DNA of 64,000 nucleotides from Candidatus Woesearchaeota archaeon. GTDB taxonomy: Archaea; Nanobdellota; Nanobdellia; Woesearchaeales; ARS49. The first letter of the stretch is position 1; each line of letters starts with the position of its first letter. The translations under genes and the position numbers were made by a program. Shown piece after piece: positions 1 to 6,655 of this stretch. Location of the stretch: positions 310,001-374,000 of the forward strand of contig JAFCDQ010000001.1 in assembly GCA_017609645.1 (NCBI GenBank). Reading direction: 5' to 3'. The notes beneath the pieces were generated by a model. That model had not been told where the DNA came from. It worked only from the letters and a program-made list of their open reading frames with translations, and ran no database searches.

Positions 1-417
1 TAAGAAAAATCCGTGGATTAAGCTGCCAATCCAAGCACGTTTATCTGCAGTTCCCATTAAGAATAATGCTACTAAAGCAAGAATGAATACAAAAAGATGT
101 TGATAGCTGAGAAGTTTGAAAGCCCAATGACCTTCAAACATGTATGCAGTGAAGCCAAAAACAAATTTATCAAAGAAAAGTTTACTAAAAAAATCTATGC
201 TCCAGAGAAATTGAGGAATTAAAGCAATATTTAATTCAGCGGTAAGCCAAAATTTATTTCTAAACAAAATTGCCAAACCCATAATTAAAGTTGCATGATC
301 ACACCACCAAAAAACATTCTGCCAAGTTGCAGCTGGGAAAAAAATTCTTGAGATGCTTGCGATTCCTATTATTAATAAGATGATTCCAATTATGTTAAGG
401 ATTCGCTCTTTTTTCAT
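1..417 (-). CDS. Partial multi-pass membrane protein, cut by window edge
   Basis: An open frame runs from an ATG at 415-417 to the window edge (139 codons, no stop), so the C-terminus is missing. It is strongly hydrophobic: a first helix at about residues 6-22, more membrane-like stretches around 41-52 and 62-80, and a clear helix at about 107-122. A tryptophan-rich segment (WQNVFWWCDH, residues 32-41) stands out. The start codon overlaps the stop of the upstream kinase gene by 23 nt, so the two are probably co-transcribed and translationally coupled. I do not recognise the family; a polytopic membrane protein is all the sequence supports. Confidence 0.7.
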   Translation of the reverse strand, partial: MKKERILNIIGIILLIIGIASISRIFFPAATWQNVFWWCDHATLIMGLAILFRNKFWLTAELNIALIPQFLWSIDFFSKLFFDKFVFGFTAYMFEGHWAFKLLSYQHLFVFILALVALFLMGTADKRAWIGSLIHGFFL

Positions 418-1000
418 CTTTAATTAACTTTAAAATAACCTCTTTTTCTTCTTCTTTCCATTCACCAAAGAAATCTGCTTTTTTAATACTTATGTTAATC
501 TTTACCCAAGAGAAATTGAAATTTTCGAATTCTTCTTGGGTTATTGTTTCCGTTTGAGATTTCATGATATCATAATTTTCTCTCGTGTTTAAGACATTGT
601 CAAAACGTTTAAGTTTTTTTCTTTGCTCTAAAGCACCATCAATTTCTTCGTCAGGTCTAATTAATTCAATTAAATAAATTTTAATATTTTTTTTTGAGAG
701 ATTATAAATCACTTCCCTTCTACGCTTTAAATGAAAAGTAGCATCTAAAATAGGAACCCTATTATTTTTAACAGCTTCTTCGCCAAGTTCTGCCATTTTT
801 TTGTAAACCATATCTTTTTCCAATCTAAGTTCACTATCACTTTCATCAACGGTGATCTTCTCAGGGACTTTTTCTTGATTTCTCAATTCAGAAGATTTGA
901 GAATAACAGAATTTTTTAATTTTTTAGCAATTAATCTACCAAATGTCGACTTGCCAGACATAGGCAATCCATTGAGCATAATTATTGAGTTTTTGAACAT
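395..1000 (-). CDS. P-loop kinase-like NTPase (AAA_33 / zeta-type fold)
   Basis: This 201-residue protein opens with a textbook Walker A loop, GLPMSGKST at residues 11-19, followed by an LDAT motif about 90 residues later in the position of the metal-binding aspartate of small nucleotide/adenylylsulfate-kinase-like enzymes. The C-terminal half is rich in Lys/Glu with LEQRKK and NTREN stretches that could form the lid. The frame can be extended upstream, but that would read through tRNA-Val; I start at the ATG at 998-1000, 8 nt after the tRNA 3' end, so the mRNA is probably produced by read-through and processing of the tRNA transcript. Substrate unknown. Confidence 0.8.
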   Translation of the reverse strand: MFKNSIIMLNGLPMSGKSTFGRLIAKKLKNSVILKSSELRNQEKVPEKITVDESDSELRLEKDMVYKKMAELGEEAVKNNRVPILDATFHLKRRREVIYNLSKKNIKIYLIELIRPDEEIDGALEQRKKLKRFDNVLNTRENYDIMKSQTETITQEEFENFNFSWVKINISIKKADFFGEWKEEEKEVILKLIKDEKRANP

Positions 1001-1008
1001 TTTAAAAT

Positions 1009-1080
1009 GGGCCTGAAGGGAATCGAACCCTTGATATCCTGCCTGTGAAGCAGACGTCATAGCCACTAGACCACAAGCCC
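1009..1080 (-). tRNA. tRNA-Val (CAC), no intron
   Basis: The minus strand folds into a complete cloverleaf. The acceptor arms GGGCTTG/CAGGCCC pair over 7 bp (one G-T), the D stem is GTC/GAC, the anticodon stem TCTGC/GCAGG encloses a 7-nt loop TTCACAG with anticodon CAC, and the T arm is AAGGG-TTCGATT-CCCTT. A TATA-like TATTTAAAAC lies about 25-33 nt upstream of the 5' end. CCA is not encoded. Confidence 0.93.
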
Positions 1081-1115
1081 TTAAAAGAAAGATTAAACTG
1101 ATTGTTTTAAATATT

Positions 1116-1958
1116 TTACTGACAAATATCCTTAATCACAGAAAAAACATACTCTAGAGATGCATCATTTGTAATTACAACATCAAAAGCATCCATATAA
1201 GCTTTCTTTTGCTTTTCAACATCATAATTCAAAAAACCAATACAAATAATTTCATCATGAGGAATGCCTTCAGACATGTGCAAATCTCCAAGAGAATCAC
1301 CAATCAAAATAACATTTTTTCTTTTTTTAATCTGATTATAATAATCAGTTTTTTTGATTTGGAATTCATTTTTGTTGAAGACGTGGATGATATTTGATTT
1401 ATAACCTTTGATAGTTCCATCTTTATTAAAATCAAAAAAATTAGAAACAACATGAATATTATTATACAATCTTTCTTCTGATTTTAACAATTCTGTGATA
1501 ATATCACCTAAAGCAGAAGATAAAATCAACATAGGAATGGCTTTTTTATGAAGCAAATCAAGCAATTCTAAAGTACCTTCTCTTAATTTAACTTTTTTCT
1601 TCTTAATAATATCATCAACCACTCCTTTATTCATGCCTGACTTTGCTAATAATTTAATATGAGTACTCCACCATTCAAGCATCTTAGCACACTTTTCTTT
1701 ATAATGAAGAGTTTCAGAAATTTCATAAGGATTATATTTATCAAACAAAGCAAAAGCTTTAGCAGGATAACCTTTTGTAAGGTAACCTCCTTCTCTAATC
1801 TGAGCAATAGCAGTATGAACTTTCTGACCTTTAATACTGCCTTTAGTCAAACTTCTATCAAAATCAGACACAATATGTAAAAATTCTTTACCATCTGCTT
1901 GCATTAAATCAATCTTTTGCTTAAGCTTCTTAGGGTCTTTTATTAGGATGTTTTTCAT
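1116..1958 (-). CDS. UMPH-1 / cytosolic 5'-nucleotidase III-like HAD phosphatase
   Basis: The 280-residue product matches the pyrimidine 5'-nucleotidase (UMPH-1, cN-III) family of the HAD superfamily along its length. Motif I is DFDRSLTK (residues 32-39, nucleophile D32 and acid/base D34), motif II is ILSSALGD, and motif III is ILIGDSLGDL, the Mg-binding GDSxGD. Family-specific blocks such as VVSNFFDF, HVFNKNEF and KAYMDAFDVV follow the order seen in animal enzymes. The expected role is dephosphorylation of pyrimidine nucleoside monophosphates in nucleotide salvage. The family is best known from eukaryotes, so an archaeal copy is noteworthy. It sits alone between two divergent tRNA genes. Confidence 0.85.
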   Translation of the reverse strand: MKNILIKDPKKLKQKIDLMQADGKEFLHIVSDFDRSLTKGSIKGQKVHTAIAQIREGGYLTKGYPAKAFALFDKYNPYEISETLHYKEKCAKMLEWWSTHIKLLAKSGMNKGVVDDIIKKKKVKLREGTLELLDLLHKKAIPMLILSSALGDIITELLKSEERLYNNIHVVSNFFDFNKDGTIKGYKSNIIHVFNKNEFQIKKTDYYNQIKKRKNVILIGDSLGDLHMSEGIPHDEIICIGFLNYDVEKQKKAYMDAFDVVITNDASLEYVFSVIKDICQ

Positions 1959-2014
1959 AATTAAGCTTAAAATGGTGAACCTTTATTAATCTTTTTTCAA
2001 GAGTATAGAAAATC

Positions 2015-2022
2015 TTATAAAT
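2015..2022 (+). promoter_or_regulatory. TATA box of tRNA-Phe
   Basis: TTATAAAT is centred about 30 nt upstream of the tRNA-Phe 5' end, the usual distance for an archaeal TBP site. Confidence 0.6.
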
Positions 2023-2086
2023 GAAAACCAAATCAATAAAGATATCCTGGGGCGGTAGCTCAGATTGGGAGAGCACCACGCTGAAG

Positions 2087-2104
2087 ATGCTGAATGCATA
2101 AGAA
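2087..2104 (+). other. Anticodon-loop intron (37/38) of tRNA-Phe
   Basis: These 18 nt lie between G37 and A38; excising them leaves the 7-nt loop CTGAAGA. The position is the canonical archaeal splice site for the tRNA endonuclease. The exact bulge-helix-bulge was not folded. Confidence 0.75.
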
Positions 2105-2121
2105 ACGTGGGTGTCGTGGGT

Positions 2122-2790
2122 TCAAATTTCCTTTAGCTTTGCTGAAGGGGTGAAAGTCCCACTCGCCCCATTTTTTTTCTTTATCATACTTTTTAGTTTA
2201 TCTTGTTTCTCTGGATGAAGAAATCCTATTTTCTTGGAATATTCCTGAATATCAGATCCATTAATGCTCAAATACCAAGAATTATCACAATTTGGACCAG
2301 TTACTCTATTCATAATTCCTAATTTGTTCAGTAATAGAGAAATTTGTTTTAAACCTTTTAAATTCACAGATTTGGCTCTGATCCTGAATCTCGAAGATTC
2401 GACTGTAGCTTCATCATCAAAAAAGGCTCTAATCCAATTAGAAATTGCTTTATTTGATGATTTTAAAATATAAGATGGAATAAACCAATTTTTAGAGTTT
2501 TTGTTCATTAATTCTAATTTTTCCATTATATATTTAATCCCTTTAATGCGAACGTACATTCTTTTATTAGTACTTATATTTCTATTAAATTCTAACTTAA
2601 AATCTTTTTTAAATTCTTCTAGAAGAAGTTCGCAATTATTCCAATATTCAAAAATATATTCTTTTCTAACTATTTTTCTTCTTTTGTGACTTTTTAAATC
2701 TCCAGGTGATCTTTTTACTTTAGTAATATAAGCACAGCCATCTGCACAAATATGCGCATGAATTCTAGCAATTCGAGAATTTATCTTCAT
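2122..2790 (-). CDS. LAGLIDADG homing endonuclease
   Basis: The 222-residue protein has two LAGLIDADG-type motifs, the hallmark of monomeric homing endonucleases: HAHICADGCAY (residues 11-21, acidic D17) and NWIRAFFDDEATV (about 118-130, acidic D125/D126). The spacing of just over 100 residues fits a double-motif enzyme. It should cut a long asymmetric DNA site. The ATG at 2788-2790 has a TATA-like TTTAAA about 25-30 nt upstream. The gene runs antisense to tRNA-Phe. Its last ~16 codons read through the tRNA 3' exon and the T-loop insertion, ending at a TGA inside the T loop, so the C-terminus depends on tRNA sequence. Confidence 0.85.
   Translation of the reverse strand: MKINSRIARIHAHICADGCAYITKVKRSPGDLKSHKRRKIVRKEYIFEYWNNCELLLEEFKKDFKLEFNRNISTNKRMYVRIKGIKYIMEKLELMNKNSKNWFIPSYILKSSNKAISNWIRAFFDDEATVESSRFRIRAKSVNLKGLKQISLLLNKLGIMNRVTGPNCDNSWYLSINGSDIQEYSKKIGFLHPEKQDKLKSMIKKKNGASGTFTPSAKLKEI
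2128..2157 (+). other. Probable T-loop intron of tRNA-Phe
   Basis: This 30-nt segment interrupts the T loop exactly between the invariant TTCAAAT and the 3' strand of the T stem; a 1-nt shift is possible because both borders are T. Its core, TTCCTTTAGC-TTT-GCTGAAGGGG, forms a 10-bp stem with three G-T pairs, as expected if both splice sites are presented in a bulge-helix-bulge. Non-canonical T-arm introns are known mainly from Thermoproteales. Confidence 0.65.
2160..2182 (+). repeat. Direct repeat, copy 1 (tRNA-Phe 3' end plus T-run)
   Basis: These 23 nt comprise the last tRNA bases (CACTCGCCCCA) plus the following T8-C-T3 run. They are repeated exactly at 2846-2868, so the two copies bracket the endonuclease gene like attL/attR of an element inserted in a tRNA 3' end. 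The T-run is also the likely transcription terminator of the tRNA. Confidence 0.9.
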
Positions 2791-2845
2791 TAAATAATAT
2801 TCTTTTTTTCTTTTTTAAATAGCTTATGTGCGTCTTTGTCCAGTG

Positions 2846-2868
2846 CACTCGCCCCATTTTTTTTCTTT
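2846..2868 (+). repeat. Direct repeat, copy 2 (tRNA 3'-end remnant)
   Basis: This is an exact 23-nt copy of the tRNA-Phe 3' end and T-run at 2160-2182. The base pattern just upstream (AGTG-CAC versus AGTCCCAC) is nearly the same but would not support a T stem, so this copy is a remnant and not a second tRNA. Confidence 0.88.
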
Positions 2869-2870
2869 TA

Positions 2871-4151
2871 TTATTCTGTATCAGTTTTTGCAACTTGAGA
2901 AGTCTTAACTTTAAGCTTATAAAGAAGCTTAAAACCATTACCAAAATCCAGCATACGATAATCAGTATTCTTAATCTTAATATCCTGCCAATCAGGCACA
3001 GCCCATCCAGGCTTATTATCTTCTTCACCCCATTGAAGAGTTTCAAGATTAGTTCCAAATTTCAAAAAAGCCAACTCAGCAGCTCTAGTACCTGTACGCA
3101 ATTGAGTTCCAATATTATGAGTCAAATAATTATCTCTGGCTTTGCAATATCTCAAAATATCTAGTAAAGCATTCTTATTTCTAGGCAGATTATCAAAATC
3201 AAAGCGATTAAAAGGCAAAAGTTTTCTGCCAGAATTAAGACCATAAATTTTATACTCCCCTTTAAATTCAGGATGTTCTAAGTCAGCCAAAAGCACTGCA
3301 GCAACATCTGTCTCGCCAGGATATTTTTCACTCACCTCAGATTTTTTCATAAAAATTTTCTTAGGAATAAATTTAGCCATTCTCCTATTTTTTTTGAAAT
3401 AAAACTTCCAACTAGGATCTTCTTCTATTTCTGGCAAAGAAATGCCTTCTTTTTCTTCTAATTGTTTAGCAAGATCTCTGTAAAATTTAGCCTCGTCAGC
3501 ACGCCTTTCTTCAACAAGTTTAGTAATAAGATAACCTGCACTATAAATTGCCATAGCACGAGCAGGATGAACAAAATACTTAAAATTAATACTTCCATCT
3601 TTATCCAGCAACTTCTGTCTATTAAATAATTCATTTTCAGTCAAATTAGCGATAAACTCTAATCCTTTAAATCCTTCATACCAATTTCCAGCATCATCAA
3701 TAATAGTAAATCTTCTCGGAGCGCCAACACGCTCAAACCCATTACTAGGCATCTGCACAACATTAAAATCTTTAATCAAAATACTAAACGCATGAGATTC
3801 TTTATGAGCATTCACCTGCAAAACAGGGCCATGCCTATTCTCTTTAGAAATAACCAACTCATTAGATTTTTTAGTAGACGGTCTCAAATTATTATAATAT
3901 TTTTGATTAACAAAAGCACTTCTTAGAGAAAAATTCAGCAAAAGAGGAAGCAAATCAAAAGAAGTTTCTTTGTACCGCTTTCCGTCTTCGCCTTGAACAT
4001 ATTCAAAACAAGGATTTCTATTAATAAGATCAGGAGTCCACAATGAAGAAAACACTTCATCAACAATCTTATCTAAATCATTAGACCTGTCCAAAGTAGC
4101 TTGAACTAACTTACTTTGATGCAAATTTGCCAAACTTTTAGCGATTTTCAT
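2871..4151 (-). CDS. Uncharacterised 426-residue soluble protein
   Basis: I do not recognise this protein. It is a long, intact frame with balanced composition, no signal peptide and no membrane helix, so it is likely cytoplasmic. The middle (about residues 195-260) is helix-prone and charged. The C-terminal third contains an aromatic block with GWAVPDW and MLDFGNGFKLLYKLK. A TATA-like TTTATATATAA lies about 29 nt upstream of the ATG, suggesting a leaderless message. It ends two bases from the tRNA-derived repeat, so the endonuclease element inserted just beyond its stop codon. Confidence 0.75.
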   Translation of the reverse strand: MKIAKSLANLHQSKLVQATLDRSNDLDKIVDEVFSSLWTPDLINRNPCFEYVQGEDGKRYKETSFDLLPLLLNFSLRSAFVNQKYYNNLRPSTKKSNELVISKENRHGPVLQVNAHKESHAFSILIKDFNVVQMPSNGFERVGAPRRFTIIDDAGNWYEGFKGLEFIANLTENELFNRQKLLDKDGSINFKYFVHPARAMAIYSAGYLITKLVEERRADEAKFYRDLAKQLEEKEGISLPEIEEDPSWKFYFKKNRRMAKFIPKKIFMKKSEVSEKYPGETDVAAVLLADLEHPEFKGEYKIYGLNSGRKLLPFNRFDFDNLPRNKNALLDILRYCKARDNYLTHNIGTQLRTGTRAAELAFLKFGTNLETLQWGEEDNKPGWAVPDWQDIKIKNTDYRMLDFGNGFKLLYKLKVKTSQVAKTDTE

Positions 4152-4201
4152 TTTATTCTGCTAGCAAGGGGGTTATATATAAATTTTTTCTAAGATATGC
4201 T

Positions 4202-4453
4202 TTAAATGGAATTAAGTCTGCTGTGAAGCATAACAAACACAAGAATAGAAACCAAAATTAAAACTGCTCCAAAACCCAAAAAACCAGCGCTGTTTGAATA
4301 AGATTCAGCGTCACACATATATTCAGGAGCGCAGTCAGGACCGAAACAACAACTCTGAGAAACAACAGTGCCGGTGATGCCTTTGCCTAAAAAAAATAAA
4401 CCTGCACAAAGAAACAAAATAACAATCAAAGGTATAATGATTTTTACGTTCAT
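4202..4453 (-). CDS. Small two-helix membrane protein with Cys-rich loop
   Basis: The 83-residue product has an N-terminal helix (about 4-23), an ITGTVV stretch just after it, an exposed loop with four cysteines (CCFGPDC...MCD, about residues 35-48), and a second helix (about 57-77). ITG-x-VV-like segments after the first helix are common in surface proteins of DPANN archaea, so the loop probably faces outward with disulfides or a bound metal. It is the last gene of the run that begins with the secretion ATPase, 42 nt after the platform gene. Confidence 0.65.
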   Translation of the reverse strand: MNVKIIIPLIVILFLCAGLFFLGKGITGTVVSQSCCFGPDCAPEYMCDAESYSNSAGFLGFGAVLILVSILVFVMLHSRLNSI

Positions 4454-4495
4454 TTCAAGTAAGATAACACTAATACTATTAAAATTTTATCTTTA

Positions 4496-6655
4496 TCAAC
4501 CCATAACTGCAGTTACTTCAACAATCCTTGCAGCAATCAAATTAAAAGTAATCGTGATAAAAACAGCAATAATAACATACAACACAGTGCTTCTAATCAA
4601 ATTTTTACCAAGATTATAACGTTCAAGAAGCTTATCAGCGCCGTGCTCAATACCTGTAGAAAGAATAGTCAAAATAAAAATAATCTGAAACACATACAAT
4701 CCTACAACAATCTGAAAAAAATAAGGAGGAACACCGTCGCCAAACATGCCTGCAATATTACCAATCTGTGTTCCAATTTCCATAGTGCCAAGATTACTAA
4801 TACTAGAACCAAGCCTGCCAAGAATAAAAGTAATCATCGTCGTGATGCCAATAACAATACCTGCAATAACAGGAGTAAGAAAACGAATCTGATTCTTCAT
4901 ATCAGAAATAACATCAGCCATCAAATCTTTTAATCTTTCATTGACCTTATGAATTTCTTTTATATATCTTGCAACATTCAAAATAGCCTGAGCAGCAATA
5001 AGAGGACCTTTCTTAATACTTTGAATCAAAACCTTCATCGTGCTATTAATCATCTTTGAAGGAAAAGCCAGAATCGCGCCCGTCTTAGGATTAAAAATAG
5101 CATCACGCACACCCATGCCAAACTTAGAAATGTTAGACGTAACAATCTTAAAAAAAGCACCTGCCTTAGACTCAGGCATGACATCAGCAACTTTCTTAAA
5201 AGCAATTTCTGCAGGGAGTCCATCACCTAAGCGATTGCCTAACTGAAACAAAGCACTAGCAAATTCATCCTCAAGCTTTCTCGCTTCTTCCCTAATCTTG
5301 AAAACATTCTTGCTGCTAAGCTTAAAATACAAGCCAACACCAAAAGCAAAAGCCAAAGGAAAAAAGAAACTAAACAAAGTAGCACCCAAACCAAAAGGAC
5401 CAATAATAATATCAGGATTAGTAGAACTGGCTTTATAGCCGAGCAACTGAAAACCAAAAGGCAAAGTAACATCAAAAAAGGGATAAAGCAAATGAATAAT
5501 CAAAGGCACGAGTCCAATAAGAAAAATAACACCGCCAATAAAAACACATAAAATCGCAGGATTAATCAACAATTCTTTCCTGCCAATCTTAATAATAATA
5601 TACTTAAATTTTTTAAGAGAAGGATCAACTTCTGTAATATCAACATCACCATAACCCGTAGGCCTCTTAGAAAGAACATTCTTACCAAACAAATAAACAA
5701 GAACTGGCAAAGCAATATTATACAAAATAGCAAGATGCCACCACTTTACACCCTCCATAAAACTCACAACAAGAGGAAGAATAACAAGTCCAAGAATAGG
5801 CAAAATAATACCAAGCATATGCAAAGCAGTAATAGGACCTTTAAGATCCTGAGCATAATGCAGCATACGCTCATAAGTCTGCTCAAGAATAACATCCAAA
5901 GCTTTATCCAACATACCAAGACGCCTGTCTTCTGAAGATTCATACAAACTACTCTCAATCAAATGAAAACTCTCAACAAACTCTTTATTCCACTTCCTCC
6001 ACTTATTTAAATACTCATCTAAACTAGATTTAACAGAATCAAAAGCGCCAGTCTCAACATTCCATAAAATTTTCTTAAAATCAAGACTGAGTGGAGGCGC
6101 TAAATGCTCAGAAGCAAAAGCAATAGCATTCTCTAAATTTGAAGTATGACGCATATAAGTGACTATGTAGAAAATTGAAAGAACCATCTGATTACTAGTT
6201 TTCATACGCCAAGTATTAGCAAAAAACTCAGGCAGCTTATTTGCAAAAAACATCAACGCAAAACCCGAAAGCAAAAAAAACAAAACAAGAAACATACTTT
6301 CTGTCAAAAAAGCAATTAACGCTCCTGCTAATAAAAACAAAACAGGAAAAATAATCGCAAAAGCACTAGCGCCTGCAGGAGTAATCTGCAAATGACAGAC
6401 TTCGATATTACGCTGAATCTTCTCAGCAGTCTCTGGCTTAAGTTTTAAATGCAAAAGTTTTTCAGAAAAATTACACAACTTTTCATATAAGGATAAATGT
6501 TTTGGCAAAGATTCTTTGCGAAAAATCTGATATTCACGACTATAACCTGAATCAGGAAAACTCTCAAGCTTGCCTTCCATCTCTTTCTGCAAACGCTCCT
6601 TATACTTTTCAGCAAGACCCTTAAACTCTTCGGGACTTTTCTCTTGTTTTTTCAT
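4496..6655 (-). CDS. FlaJ/TadC-type membrane platform protein of type IV pilus-like system
   Basis: The 719-residue polytopic protein has the duplicated architecture of archaeal type II/IV secretion platforms. A charged cytoplasmic N-terminus (about 1-90) leads into two T2SF-type repeats, each made of paired helices flanking a helical cytoplasmic domain (roughly 90-330 and 370-700). FQLGNRLGDGLPAEIAFKKV lies in the second T2SF domain. The partner ATPase gene overlaps it by 4 nt (ATGA). The role is to anchor the motor that assembles or retracts pilin-like subunits in the cytoplasmic membrane. Confidence 0.87.
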   Translation of the reverse strand: MKKQEKSPEEFKGLAEKYKERLQKEMEGKLESFPDSGYSREYQIFRKESLPKHLSLYEKLCNFSEKLLHLKLKPETAEKIQRNIEVCHLQITPAGASAFAIIFPVLFLLAGALIAFLTESMFLVLFFLLSGFALMFFANKLPEFFANTWRMKTSNQMVLSIFYIVTYMRHTSNLENAIAFASEHLAPPLSLDFKKILWNVETGAFDSVKSSLDEYLNKWRKWNKEFVESFHLIESSLYESSEDRRLGMLDKALDVILEQTYERMLHYAQDLKGPITALHMLGIILPILGLVILPLVVSFMEGVKWWHLAILYNIALPVLVYLFGKNVLSKRPTGYGDVDITEVDPSLKKFKYIIIKIGRKELLINPAILCVFIGGVIFLIGLVPLIIHLLYPFFDVTLPFGFQLLGYKASSTNPDIIIGPFGLGATLFSFFFPLAFAFGVGLYFKLSSKNVFKIREEARKLEDEFASALFQLGNRLGDGLPAEIAFKKVADVMPESKAGAFFKIVTSNISKFGMGVRDAIFNPKTGAILAFPSKMINSTMKVLIQSIKKGPLIAAQAILNVARYIKEIHKVNERLKDLMADVISDMKNQIRFLTPVIAGIVIGITTMITFILGRLGSSISNLGTMEIGTQIGNIAGMFGDGVPPYFFQIVVGLYVFQIIFILTILSTGIEHGADKLLERYNLGKNLIRSTVLYVIIAVFITITFNLIAARIVEVTAVMG

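Larger units (their letters stand above)
2049..2170 (+). tRNA. tRNA-Phe (GAA) with two insertions
   Basis: Acceptor arms GGGGCGG (2049-2055) and TCGCCCC (2163-2169) pair over 7 bp, with discriminator A2170. The D arm is GCTC...GAGC. The anticodon stem CCACG/CGTGG holds anticodon GAA (2083-2085). An 18-nt intron (about 2087-2104) sits at the canonical 37/38 position and contains a small ATGC/GCAT hairpin. The T stem GTGGG (2116-2120) and T loop TTCAAAT are separated from the matching CCCAC (2158-2162) by about 30 nt (2128-2157) that fold into a 10-bp hairpin with a TTT loop. Removing both insertions gives a perfect tRNA. The second is a non-canonical T-loop intron by inference. A T-run terminator follows. 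Confidence 0.85.

Noticed and set aside
395-1066. Longer N-terminus of the P-loop kinase reading through tRNA-Val
   Set aside because: It would translate the tRNA gene; the ATG at 998-1000 places the Walker A motif at the usual distance from the start.
2822-2870. A second tRNA-Phe gene
   Set aside because: Only the last ~11 tRNA bases and the T run are repeated; no cloverleaf can form.
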